This document shows, one piece after another, positions 44,842 to 55,381 of a stretch of DNA of 64,000 bases. Source of the DNA: Gracilariopsis chorda (taxonomy: Eukaryota; Rhodophyta; Florideophyceae; Gracilariales; Gracilariaceae). The notes under the pieces are model-generated. The model did no database searches, was not told the DNA's origin, and was given only the letters and a program-made list of their open reading frames with translations. Each line of letters opens with the position of its first letter. Position 1 is the stretch's first letter. Where the stretch lies: the NCBI GenBank assembly GCA_003194525.1, contig NBIV01000035.1:1-64000 (forward strand), given 5' to 3'. A program made the position numbers and the translations under genes.

Positions 44842-46306
44842 TTACCTGCGTCTTCGTTCTTCCATGCATCTAATGAGGTCCTTTCGTAGAGCACTGAAGC
44901 CAATTGGTGACGTAATAACGCTCTCCTTTATGCACAGTGCCTCTAAGTCCAATCGGCCGTCCACCATGATTGCCTCTTTGGCTTCCTGTTCTTCTCGAAG
45001 TTTTTCTGTCCTTCTTTCCTGTAGACGGAAAGTCTCTTCATCGTGCAGTTCCGTAATTAGGTTAACTCCTTGTCCCTCAGCTTGCGAATCCTCAACAAAA
45101 AAGCCCTCTTGATTCATGCGAACCAACATGTTGTGTAGTACAACACAGACCTTACTTACCATGACCACGTTTTTCTTATACCATAAGAAAGATTCTCTTC
45201 GCAGTACCTGAAACCGAGCCTGTAGAACATCAAAAGCCCTTTCGATGCCCTTTCGTAATGCTTCCTGTACTTTTTTGTACTGCCCTTCGTCCACGCTCGC
45301 CGGAGAATGAATCGGACGTGCAAATATAGTCCAACGGGGATGTATTCCATCCACGAGAAAATAACCTAGACGCCTGTTCTGCGCATTACGATGCAGTCTG
45401 TAGTCAGTAGGGAGATTTACATCATACGTACCGTTCAAGATAGAATTGAATAAAGGGGATACTTCTAAGAGTGTTTTGTCATTGTTTGTGCCACAACGAC
45501 CCGCGAACCAATGCCACACAAAAAGATCCCTATCTGCCCATGCTTCGACAGCAATTGTAGCAAGCTTCCCTTCTTTCGTGGTATGGTACTGTCCTTTCAG
45601 TGAACCAGGGCAGTTTTTCCAGTGTATCTTGCAGCAATCAACGCATCCAATGCATCCCTTGAAACCATCTTCACTGTTTCTCTCTGATATGTCCTGTAGT
45701 TTGCTTTTCATCGGCAGCCTGTTTAGGTACCTGTCTCCGTATAAATGAATGATACAAGAACAAAAGCGGTAAAAGTAACTTCTGGTAGTCTCTACACCCA
45801 TTCGACACCCATCATCCAGGTCGTCAAAAGAGCGAGCAGTTCCCAGTATTCCTAAGGATGCTAATATCTTTATTTCAGCAGGAATCCCTTTCTTCCCCGC
45901 CGCATTCTTTTGTTGCTTCCATATCTGTGGAAAAAAAAGTCAAGTCGTCCAATAGTTTTTTGAACATGGCTCTGGGAACTCGAAAACGACGCCGAAATGA
46001 ACGCAAGGAATAGGTTGGATGATGACCAAGATAGTCGGCAATCCATGTGCTTTGATCTCGTTGGATGTTTTTGGAACCAGGTTGTCTGCCTTTTTGTTTG
46101 TTCACCGTGCGCTTTCGAATCAATGGTGAAGCTGCTAGAGCTCCAGCAACTGCTTTGGTTCGGTTTCGCATAAAAACATGTAAGTGTCTCCTACGTTGTG
46201 CATTCATAACTCCAAATTCATCAGCTTGTAACTTTAGTTCCGAGAGCAATCGAGCAGAGGCAAGGCGATCGAAAGGTGTCGTTCGAACATGTTGGCTGTG
46301 ATTCAT
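44842..46306 (-). pseudogene. Harbinger-superfamily transposase (Plant_tran type), one frameshift
   Basis: First part 46306-45950: MNHSQHVRTTPFDR, a basic region (RKRTVNKQKGRQPGSKN) and YSLRSFRRRFRVPRAMFKKL. Second part to 44842: GIPAEIKILASLGILGTARS, DDGCRMGVETTRSYFYRFCS, first Asp in GCIGCVDCCKIHWKNCPGSL, then GKLATIAVEAWADRDLFVWH, second acidic site in YFLVDGIHPRWTIFARPIHS, then ERAFDVLQARFQVL with the third acidic residue and VVLHNMLVRMN. These are the hallmarks of the Plant_tran (PF04827) DDE domain. The frames change at a T8 run near 45945-45952, after which the correct frame reads NAAGKKGIPAE. Stop TAA at 44842-44844. Confidence 0.85.
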
Positions 46307-47083
46307 TGTACCTCATACAGGGCGCTTGGTTGAGTGCTGAATTGATTGGCTAGCGTTTCGTGTATTGCAAACTGCTCGTACTCGTAGTCAAGCATATCGC
46401 ACTCGACTGGTAGACTTGCACATTCTTTGGGATGCTAAATTGAATGTTATTTTCAAAATAAGTGTCTATAATATAGAACACTGGTAGACTTGCTCTTAGC
46501 CCTTTATTGAGACATAGCCATGGCAATGTAGAAAACGGAAAGCACATCTGGCTTGTGGTTGAGCGACAATTGTCACTCCAAGTGCCTTGAAGGCTTCCAG
46601 GAGCGCGCTGGAGCCGCTGAATCCATCTGTAGGTATCGATGCAGGCACCTAGCTGAAGCTTGGGCCTTTTGGCCGGAGGAGCGTCTTCCATTGTGCCATC
46701 ATCCACTCTGCTTGTTAGCGTTGCTAACTGTTGGCACCTTCAGGGGGAGAAGTTCAGAGAATTCGTCGGAGCCGACAACTTAGCAGCCTTATGTCCAGTG
46801 GACGCTGGCGTAATGTAGTCTGGGCGCGGATCTTCGATGAGGGGTTTCTATCTCTTGGCAGTTTCAACCGTATTCCTTTCAGGTATTTCCAATGTCCATC
46901 CAACAGCATTGAAAACTACCCAGTCGCAACCTAGCTGAACAGAGTTGAGTCGTTTGTTGTGTCTAGGGCGCCGAGCGCTGCACAGGTTGACTCCTGGAGT
47001 CGCTGGAAACCCGGGAAACACCATTTCTCAAGGACGGAAATACCACTAGTCATTTTGGATGGGTCTCACAGAGTTGGCAGTCT
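46307..47083. other. intergenic, weak minus ORF at 46350-46706
   Basis: The 118-aa minus ORF starts MDDGTMEDAPPAKRPKLQLG (acidic then basic, nuclear-signal-like PAKRPK) but loses protein-like character after 45 residues. No other signal. Confidence 0.3.
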
Positions 47084-48317
47084 CTAGTCGTCTGTCTCCC
47101 ACGTTGAATGTGCATCATAATGACTCTCGGTGAATCCAATGGCTTTGATATCCTTGCAGAAAACTGTTGAAGTCCACCATGGCCCGCCCACCCGGGCTTC
47201 GTATGTGAGATAGCGAACCACCGAGTAAGCACACTCCGATTGGAGCATGTTTTCGTAGCCCGCGTACTTGCGGAAGTATGACCCCCAGTAGGATATCACT
47301 GGTTGCGATTTCTTGAAGAAACGATATGTTTCCTCTACTTCGTGCCATGATGATGGTAGGCTTGGGTATCTGTCGGATACGAAATCGTCGAAGAACCAGT
47401 CAACCTCGACTTGGTGCTAACGTACCAGAAGCTGGTATTTGTTTCGGCGCGTGCACTCGAATTGGCAGCAGGAGAGCGTTGTGTACAGCGTGGTCTGCTC
47501 ATGCCATTGAGGAGTGAGGTCCCTCGCGACGAAGAGTTTTTGCGGGACCTGCATGGGCCAAGGGCCCAAAGCTTGTTTTAGTCGAGCAATATGGTCAGTG
47601 CAGTCACGTGTAATGTGCGGAGAGCGCGTACTACGCGCTGGATGTGCTTTGCATTCATGTTCACATGAATCTGTTCGAAGGCCACTGTGCAAGTAATTCG
47701 TTATTCCAATTCGCACAAATGAGTGAAAAAAACACATATCCTGTCTACCCTGGTGACTCTTTCCCCCCAAGATGTCATGAATGAAATGAAGGTTTTGTCT
47801 AGCTTGTATGCTAGCTACACCTTGTCTACAGGCCTGCGAAAGAAGTTGATGTCGACTCTCATGGGCATAATCGTCCAAGAGTCGAAGATAAGAAAACTCA
47901 AAGGTTTAGAACCTCTTGATGAGAAGACGCGCCAGATGGCAGCGACCGTATATCGTCAACCATAACGAAGGGTGTTTTGTGACCTCTTTCAAGCCGTAAG
48001 AGTCAAGACTCTCTAATGGTCCGATGTCCTCTTTCAGACAGGTGGCTGTCTTGGTCAATCTGTCCGGGACTGCGGGGAACGACAATGTCGTATCGGATGC
48101 CCATCGCACGCGCTGTGGAACTCTGCCATAGTTCGCAGGATTCTTGCGTGCGTTCTCGGTTGCAACGATTTGCCATTACAGTGTAATGAACAACGCGTTC
48201 CAGCTCCCGAATTTTTGAAGTCATTGCATTAAGTGTTGCGCGATGATCGCGTACGTGGAGAAAGCGCGAGTGTTCGCGTAAGCTTGTGACTCGTGGATCA
48301 CAATATGTGGGACGCAA
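47084..48317 (-). pseudogene. decayed coding region, unrecognised
   Basis: Minus-strand stretch mainly in one frame, with a few interruptions. From the right: ELERVVHYTVMANRCNRERT, MGIRYDIVVPRSPGQIDQD, DSYGLKEVTKHPSLWLTIYG, LRLLDDYAHESRHQLLSQAC, ARLKQALGPWPMQVPQKLF, VDWFFDDFVSDRYPSLPSSW, ISYWGSYFRKYAGYENMLQS. Aromatic-rich C-terminal part. It ends just left of a piggyBac element. I cannot assign a family; a transposon gene or rapidly evolving host gene are both possible. Confidence 0.4.
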
Positions 48318-48414
48318 GTTCGATGGAATTTAAGAGGGGAGTTATGTAGCGCAGTGGTCTTTGCCATTATATAGAAACTAGAGGCTTGGCCGTTACGGGG
48401 CAGCGCACTATTAA

Positions 48415-48428
48415 CCCTTTCGCTCCCA
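48415..48428 (+). repeat. left terminal inverted repeat of piggyBac element
   Basis: CCCTTTCGCTCCCA directly after TTAA, a perfect complement of the right end. Confidence 0.92.
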
Positions 48429-48689
48429 AAACCGTAAGTGATATTTATAAGCTTTAAGGCGACAAAGAACTGAATGCCGATTGGCTTTGAAGCGCTATAT
48501 GTACCTAACAGAGGCCTGACTGCCACCTGTCCCAGGAGATATTTACTAGGCATATATATAGCTGATAACCGCTTAATTTCGATTGGATAGAAATCACCTG
48601 GGTAGCCATGACACTACGTTCCGGACGTCCGAAATGTTGCAACTGATTGACCATTCACGAACACAGTACGCTTTCAACGAATACAACGG

Positions 48690-48745
48690 GGGTGTAACTC
48701 AGTTGTAGCTCAAACAACATCGTCGCAATTCGAATCCAACTTACT
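48690..48745 (+). other. tRNA-like sequence within the piggyBac left end
   Basis: GGGGGTGTAACTCAGTTGTA resembles a tRNA 5' half with a pol III A box. About 25 bases later, GCAATTCGAATCC resembles a B box. The spacing is too short and the anticodon arm is missing, so this is at best a decayed tRNA or SINE head. Confidence 0.3.
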
Positions 48746-49999
48746 CATGTGGATTCCACACTACCACAACTTGAGCGAATGTAATTCAGCAAACAGTGCA
48801 TCCAGACAATCTGATAACTAACGAAATGCTAACCACCGTCGACTTTGACAGTAACACTATACTTTCATCGCCGCAAGCCTCAGAAACTGAATTATTTCTG
48901 GGCGAATGTAATGAAGAACAATTAGTAACCATGCAAGAGCATATCGATGATTGCTTCGAAATCACTCCCTTAGTACCGGCCGATGTTGGCAAGCTTGATA
49001 GCATTCCTTATTGCAAAAAATGGGCTTCGCATTCAGGACTACATATTCTGAAGAAGGGTCTAGTTCAACAAGCGCTGGATAGCGAGCGACGAGAAACTAA
49101 GCTTATGAACTTATTTCTCAACTCTTCTTTCATTGAGTGTATTCGGGCATGGACAAGTAAGGTCCTCACCAGGAGAGGCAAGACGTGCCCTACTACCACC
49201 GAACTGAAAGCCTTCATTGGTTTGGAGATAGCCACATCATTGTCAAGGATGAACATAATACAGGATTACTGGAGTACGAAGATGTTTGTGGGTCAGGTTG
49301 ATTTTCAACGGACTATGTCTCGTAACCGTTACCAAGATATCCGAAGTGCCTTGCGCCTTTATTGTTCTTATGAGCTCAGTTCAGCTGTTACGGACCCTCT
49401 GTGGCATTCCAGGATCATGATTGAACATTTCTTGAAAAACGCAACTTCTATTGCAGTACCCGTTGGTGTCACAACCTTGGACGAGAACACAATACGTTGC
49501 AAGGGAAGGACAGCTGCTCGATCATATATTAAATCGAAACCTGTGCGCTTTGGCATCCGATTGTACGTTGTCGCGGCTTGGAAATATGCTTATATAAACA
49601 CGCTGTTGGACAACGTATCAGGAAACAAAACTAGAGTGGCGCCGGCGATTGCATACACTACATTGTTCCGCACCCTTAGGGGTGTGTTTCATGGTAATTT
49701 GGATGGAAAGTTGATAAAAAAATCCAGTGCTTCTGCGCTATGGTGTATTATGTTGACAAATCAATGTCAGGCTACAATAAAAGGGGACCAAGAAAGGCTT
49801 GTCGTGATGGATAATTTTTATACGAGGCACACATTCGCCAAGCAATTGAAAAGTATGACCGACAAGAAACTGAAGGTACTAGGCACTGTGCGGCTGAACA
49901 ACATTGATAATATCAACCGAGCAGCTGCTAAAGAGGCTCTTGAGCACCTAAAGGAGAGACCAAGAGGATCCTGGGTTTTGTGTCAAGCTTATGTGAAGT

Positions 50000-50855
50000 G
50001 CAACGCCCTCAGGGAGGGATTCTTGGTACTTGATCGTTTTCCCGATATTATCTGTTGTGTAGTGTGTATATGAACTACGCCTCACAATGGTGGGTATGGA
50101 CACGTGGGACATGGTTTTGGGTCAATTGGCGGTTGGTCACAGTAGTGGATGTTGCCACGAAATGTGGAGTATTTTAGTTAATATTATTTATTATTTTCAC
50201 ACCCATTTCTGGGAAGCTAGTACTTAGTGCGACGGCGCACTGCCGTCGCACCAGTAAACCTTCCCCAACAAGGGACCCCATCCTGGGGAATTGGCTCTAG
50301 TTGTTGCCGCTTGCGTGCGTACTCTACTCCTCCTTGGAGGGAAACGCCGTAAACCACGGGACATCTAACCCCCTTGCACATCTAAAGGGACCCATCACTG
50401 GGAGTATAATTGTTCCAATCATATTGGTGTTTCGCCCTGTATAGGGATATTGTTACCGGCATCGCCGTTCGCCCCCGTCGCTCTCGCGACTCACTTCGTC
50501 CTCTCTTCCTCCTCTTCGCCCTTCCGTTTCCCCTTTTTAGGGTAGCACCTCCCGCTATCCGTGGCTCTCATGTGTGCATCCGCTTACACACCCCCACTTA
50601 CATGGAAACATACCTCTACTAAGGATCACACCCCGCTCACGTGGATACCGATTCTTCGCCTTCACCTCCCTGCGCAAGTCGCGACAGGTGTCCCTGGTCT
50701 TACAAACCGGCTTCGCCGTCACACCTCTAGGAGGGCTCTACCCAACTGGTTTCACCACGTGAGAGGAAGATCCCGAACGTCTTTCGGTGTTTTTCCCCTT
50801 TGGGGCATTGCACCACATTATGACAGATCCAGTGAGCCATATGTCGAGCCCACGG
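50000..50855. other. foreign insertion inside the piggyBac transposase
   Basis: About 0.8 kb that does not match piggyBac and separates the second from the third catalytic Asp. It is CT-rich on the plus strand in its second half and carries a strong GC hairpin. Exact borders and target duplication could not be fixed. It could be a non-autonomous element or, less likely, an intron. Confidence 0.6.
50227..50251. repeat. perfect GC-rich hairpin, 10-bp stem
   Basis: GTGCGACGGC, loop GCACT, GCCGTCGCAC. Could be a terminator-like or element-end structure inside the insertion. Confidence 0.9.
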
Positions 50856-51665
50856 TGGCGCAGTCGTCTGGATACATTGTATTCAAAGACAGGAAAGTCG
50901 TCATATTCTACACAAATGACCTTGCATGCACACCGAACTCTAGAATTGTGGAGCCCAACAATCATGCCATTGAATGTGTAAATGGAATGGCCCCACTTGG
51001 GCGATGGGTCGGAGACGAAGCCTTACATCGAACCACATTTGCGGTTCCGGCGGTCATTGTGGCTTATAACATGTTTATGAATGACGTCGACCGTTTTGAT
51101 CAGCTGCGGTCAACGAATGCTATCGTGCGAAAGGAGCAACGTGTTCCAATGAGTGTATTTACCTTCCTCATCGATGGTAGAATACGAAATGGGTTTGCCA
51201 TTCTACAGGCATCTTCAAACGGGAACTTTGGATGCACGGTGCATGATCTCACACGCAAGTGAGCTGAACAACTTGCTTCTCTACTAATAGATTTTCAAAC
51301 GGCGAAGATTGCTATTCATTCACCGCTTTCCTCATCGACAGGAGACGTTGCGGAAAGATAGCCGGTCCATTTGCTACTTGAAACTACGGGCAAACAACAG
51401 GGACAGTGTTACTTGTGTAGGATAATGCAGAATTCTAAGAGAGTGAGGACATCCATTTACGCGTGTTCAGTTTGCTTGCTTGCGTTCCACGTTAACTGCT
51501 TTGCGATATATCACAATCTTAGTGAAATTCGTCGTGAATGGGTCGAAGTATTCGAATTAATTCAAACCGCAATGACGATAAGAGGGAATTGTCCGCAACG
51601 GAAAAGAGCCATCAAGTCCGCCACGTCTCTACAGCATGCCAGGTTGCCATTTCAATCTTGATTTA

Positions 51666-52061
51666 TTATTGCTCTTTGAAACCCGTGCACCTGTCATTTG
51701 TGTCTGGATAGCTTGCGCGAATTGCCGCTACGACACAATGCTGAAGTCTGATGCGTCTTCCTTTACCCAATATGCCATGTCTGTGGTAATTGTATCTTCG
51801 ACCGGCGCGTTTTCGTCGCGCAGAGTTGTCAGATTTTGACGAATGTTGCTCAGGATTGTTATTCACATCCTCCATGACCTCGTCATAATGCTGCAGCCAG
51901 TAACACGGAGTTCCACCGCATTGTAAACACATTTGATCTTTCTCAGATGATTGCTTCTCTAGTGCTTTTTCCTCCTTTTCCTTTAAATCGTTACTTCTCT
52001 CAAAATCTCCATGAATCGCTGTGATTGTTGAGTGTCTAAAGATTACAATCGTAGCTCGCAC
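51666..52061 (-). CDS. piggyBac accessory protein with CxxC-x4-C-W-H motif
   Basis: 131-aa minus frame convergent with the transposase, 4 bp from the end of the transposase finger frame and inside the element's terminal repeats. It has a charged helix (LKEKEEKALEKQSSEKDQ), then CLQCGGTPCYWLQHYDEVM, a basic stretch and the conserved-looking end YNYHRHGILGKGRRIRLQHC followed by VVAAIRASYPDT. From memory, proteins with a CxxCGxxPCxWxxH motif and this C-terminus occur near transposases in oomycetes and algae. The function is unknown, perhaps DNA or transposase binding. The start codon is uncertain because the frame opens without an obvious ATG context. Confidence 0.6.
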   Translation of the reverse strand: MRATIVIFRHSTITAIHGDFERSNDLKEKEEKALEKQSSEKDQMCLQCGGTPCYWLQHYDEVMEDVNNNPEQHSSKSDNSARRKRAGRRYNYHRHGILGKGRRIRLQHCVVAAIRASYPDTNDRCTGFKEQ

Positions 52062-52419
52062 GGAAATTGAGCGTTAACAAGAACATACCTTGGTTTGAGT
52101 TTTTCTTTAAGTCTCCATGGGTCTCATTATCCCTTGAAAAGGGTTTGGTCATTCTTGTTTCGCTGCGTTGCAAAAGGGCAGTGCGCTGTCGTTGATATGA
52201 AAGATCTTGTAGCCGGGGTCGTTGTAATTCCAAACGTAGTGGTGGCCGTGAACAAGAACCCAATTCAAATGTGCTAAGACGGTACACGCAGAGTGCAGTG
52301 AAGTTGCACGTGAAAATCTCACACCTCTGAATACTCGTACTTGATGAATGAAAATATCTTAGACTCAAGCTATTATATTGGCTGACTGGTTTGGCTTATA
52401 TATATCGCCTATCGTATTC

Positions 52420-52433
52420 TGGGAGCGAAAGGG
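52420..52433 (-). repeat. right terminal inverted repeat of piggyBac element
   Basis: TGGGAGCGAAAGGG directly before TTAA. Confidence 0.92.
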
Positions 52434-52437
52434 TTAA

Positions 52438-53467
52438 TTTGGAGGGCCATATACTGCACTTTTTAGTTATTGGTGGCACTGCCATCATGCACTTGGCGCC
52501 CATCGGCCGTGGCGTGTCCACTTCTGGCATTGGCTCTTGGTCGACTGCTGCATGCGGACGCGTGTACACTTGTAAAATTACGTACTTTACTTATTAGAGT
52601 TGACTACCTTTAGGACAGCTGTCGTAGCGGCTGGCCATATTAGTGTGCCCATCTCACGCTCTTGCTTCTAAATAAAGTCCGCCAGACTCTTGATGCCTTC
52701 AACACTCTAGGTCTGGTATTGCGAAACAAGTCATCCTGGACTATTTCCGTTATGAACGCTAACAATACAGGCTACAGCTTGTTCAAATTTTAGTCGAGGT
52801 CCATCTCGTGTCCCACACTCTCCGGTTACTACTTGTCCAATCCTCTTCGAAACCGGCGTTCGGGCGCTGGTAGTGCGCGTTGTGCGGTCTCTAAGCCCAT
52901 TGGGCTCCTGGAAGGCCTCCCATCTGAGTAGACAGCCAACATATTGTGAAGACCCCAACAATTGGGTGCGGACGCAAACCTCGGGTACTCGCATCGATCA
53001 CTGAGTGCCAGACAACACACCCGTAGCAGAACTAAACGTCTTGGCTGTGGCGCAATCTCAGAGATATCCCGCTCTCCTGTTGCTACCCGTTGGGTACTCG
53101 GCCGAAGCGTCCTACACGGCGCAAGCGTAGGTAATTATCTGGGCGCTGGTCTAGTAGCAGGGCTGCATCCACGGGTGCCATCGCCATGCGATGTTTCTGG
53201 TGGACCCATAGGTCTTTTGTCAAGCCTAAAACGTTGTTTGAACGTCCAATAAACGCTCATCTCTTTGAAAGCAGTGAGAATTGCCCAGTAGCCGTACATA
53301 CGTTGGAAACACAGAACCGAGCTCGGTACTCGAACTATTCTGGTCCTCCTAGGCTCCTCCTGCCACACTCTTCCTGCTGGTAGCTCTGCCTGATAGCGGC
53401 TGGTCTCCTGAGTAGCGCATTGCGCTACAGGGATATTGACTACTACTTGCAAGAAGATCGTACAATT
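52438..53467. other. intergenic, no supported gene
   Basis: Overlapping plus and minus ORFs of 60-105 codons without domain signatures. No repeat or RNA recognised. Confidence 0.4.
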
Positions 53468-53878
53468 ATGCTCAGCGAAAGTGATGCTGCTTCAACTGCA
53501 GGTCTCAGACAAACTCGGACGCACTCGGCATACAAATACATAACAAAGGACATTCCGGCCGCTATTTTCAAGAGTTAGAAATGTGACATAACCGCTTCGA
53601 GTGAGAGCCAGAATGATTTATTGATGGCCGCGAGTAAGGACAAGACTATTCGAGTATAGCATCGCAATTCCAGAGCCTGCTTGCTAGCTTTTTTACATAA
53701 ATACTCCGTCATGTGCGTCTTCTTCCACCGAAACGACGACCAGAGCTTCAAATCTGGAATTATGAACGGTATTGTGACCAAATGTCAGCGCAAGAAGCGC
53801 AAAGTCTTCTGTAAAGCCGAAGCAGATGACCTGATAACAGCATGGGACATATCTGTGGGCGCCATCACGGGACGGTGA
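53468..53878 (+). pseudogene. WDR44-like WD40 fragment with two in-frame stops
   Basis: ATG at 53468 opens a frame that runs to TGA 53876-53878. NDLLMAASKDKTIRV is a WD40 strand in which the conserved Trp (DKTxRLW) is replaced by TAG 53657-53659. VMCVFFHRNDDQSFKSG then matches the VTxVxFHPxDDxYFxSG signature of WDR44-family propellers, followed by DDLITAW (ITAxxF). An earlier TAG lies at 53576-53578. Only about two blades remain and no neighbours complete the protein, so it is a pseudogene fragment. WDR44 proteins act in Rab11-linked membrane traffic. Confidence 0.6.
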
Positions 53879-54868
53879 CGCAGGTGGCCAAAAAGTTGTA
53901 ATAATAAAAGCCATAAGGGTGCTCTTCGTAGCTAAAAGCCCCAAAACAAGTTGAAAACAGTGGGATCAAAAGAACTAAACCCATTCGATGAAATAAAACA
54001 ACACTAGGGAGAGCAAGAGGGTCAATCCTCAAATAAACCTTCTTAACTTCTTGGTGAAACGGCGTGCAACCCAAGAATTATGTCAAGGATCACTAAGGAT
54101 CAGACCCTCGGCTTCCGGTCAGACACTCCGGATGTGAAATGGATTCTGCAGCCTACCTACCTCTGTACCAACCAGACGCAGGCGCATACAATCCTTACAG
54201 GGCTTCCCGAGGAGAGCTACTAACAGCGGGATATGCTTTCACTCTATACCCAAGCTGGCCCTTTGCAGGAAAGGTTGCACGGCACGTCGCCTGCGGATAG
54301 CTTACCGTCAATTACTTCCGTCCGCAACTTACCAGGTCTTTCGACCGACACCGTTATCCGAGCAAAGCTCTGGTGGGGCTCACAGACGACAGAAACACCT
54401 TTGGTACGCACTACCCGTCTCCCGCACTCGCCTAAGGCGCTTCAACCGGTCTTAGCGACGGTACTTCCCCACCTTATTGGACAACTAGCGGCACACGCCT
54501 CACTAGAAGCCCTTTATCCAGCGGCGAACGCCTCACTGGTTGTTGATGATAGTTGAAGTGGCTGAAGGTTGATAGGGGTGGAGCCTAGATGTTGGTCGAT
54601 TGTTGAGGTGAGTTCAGACCGAAGTCCGAAGCTCAGAACCTCTTTTTATAGTGTTTAGAGGCACTATAAACGAGCCAAATACGCATTTCTACTTGCTAGT
54701 TACTCATGTGTGCGTCTAGGTTACTCCATTGGCTCCTAGAGACCTCTGGAGCTGCACACTAACCAATAATAAAGCGACAATTTGCGCCAGCATCACTAAA
54801 ACACTGTAGTCTTTCCTGGGCCAACAAAGCGTGCAATGTGCTAGACACTACTGGAACATTCTACACGT
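53879..54868. other. intergenic, no supported gene
   Basis: The 107-aa ORF at 54233-54556 has no domain signature. A hairpin occurs at 54645-54670 (TTTATAGTG, 8-base loop, CACTATAAA). Confidence 0.4.
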
Positions 54869-55381
54869 GTGTTCCAGCAATGTCTGGCACATTCCGCAAC
54901 ATTCGCGACCGACAATATTATTATCGGAACCACAGCTCGTATAGGCAGATCTCCCTGCTGTTGCAAATATTATGGTGTCTTTGATGAAATTAAGGGCGGA
55001 TGTCAAGTGAAGCATACCACACAACTCGGCGAGCGATCTGGGAGAGCTAAAAACGCCCAAGATAAGAATATATGCGATTTTCGACCTTACAGTAGGAAGG
55101 ATAAGTTTGTCACATTCTGGAATGACTCTATACTGCGAATATGCAGACTTCATAACAATTCCGCACTAACTAAGTTTGTGGGCCACTTCAACAGCAAATC
55201 TGGGCACAACGCGTCACTTACAACTGGAGGCCGTTATGTGCTTTGCGGGTTGGAGTGCAGAATGGTGTACATTTTAAAAGTAGACTATTTTCTATACAGG
55301 GTCTCACCAGCTGTTGCTCAAAACATAAAAAAGCCCATGCACGAGGACAAATCCCCTTTCAAAAACGAAAGGATGCAGTGA
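54869..55381 (+). CDS. hypothetical protein, 170 aa, unrecognised
   Basis: Opens MFQQCLAHSATFATDN. A Cys cluster (SPCCCKYYGVFDEIKGGC) and a mixed charged middle (KNICDFRPYSRKDKFVTFW). It is the longest open frame in this intergenic stretch, but nothing supports expression or family. Confidence 0.25.
   Translation: MFQQCLAHSATFATDNIIIGTTARIGRSPCCCKYYGVFDEIKGGCQVKHTTQLGERSGRAKNAQDKNICDFRPYSRKDKFVTFWNDSILRICRLHNNSALTKFVGHFNSKSGHNASLTTGGRYVLCGLECRMVYILKVDYFLYRVSPAVAQNIKKPMHEDKSPFKNERMQ

Larger units (their letters stand above)
48826..51661 (+). pseudogene. piggyBac transposase, split by an insertion
   Basis: N-terminal part 48826-about 50000 (first ATG at 48826; the frame opens at 48796 with GTG). 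DDE_Tnp_1_7 signatures are TELKAFIGLEIATSLSRMN, IIQDYWSTKMFVG, MSRNRYQDIRSALR, first Asp in GVTTLDENTIRCKGR, YIKSKPVRFGIRLYVV and second Asp in LVVMDNFYTRHTFA. The sequence is then interrupted; it resumes near 50860 (SGYIVFKDRKVVIFYTNDLA) with IVAYNMFMNDVDRFDQLRS carrying the third Asp, to 51262. A terminal cysteine-rich finger follows at about 51400-51540 (CYLC ... YACSVCLLAFHVNCF). All three catalytic Asp residues are present. It cuts and pastes at TTAA. The insertion and a short gap before the finger prevent a continuous product. Confidence 0.88.
48415..52433 (+). mobile_element. piggyBac DNA transposon, complete ends
   Basis: Flanked by TTAA on both sides (48411-48414 and 52434-52437), the piggyBac target site. 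Terminal inverted repeats read CCCTTTCGCTCCCA at both ends (48415-48428, and reverse complement 52420-52433). Subterminal similarity continues (GATATTTATAAGC against GATATATATAAGC). Inside are the transposase (interrupted by a separate insertion), a C-terminal zinc finger and a convergent accessory gene. Total length 4019 bp. Confidence 0.93.

Noticed and set aside
54060-54560. Possible ribosomal RNA remnant suggested by GC-rich, stem-forming text
   Set aside because: No recognisable conserved rRNA core motif could be found.
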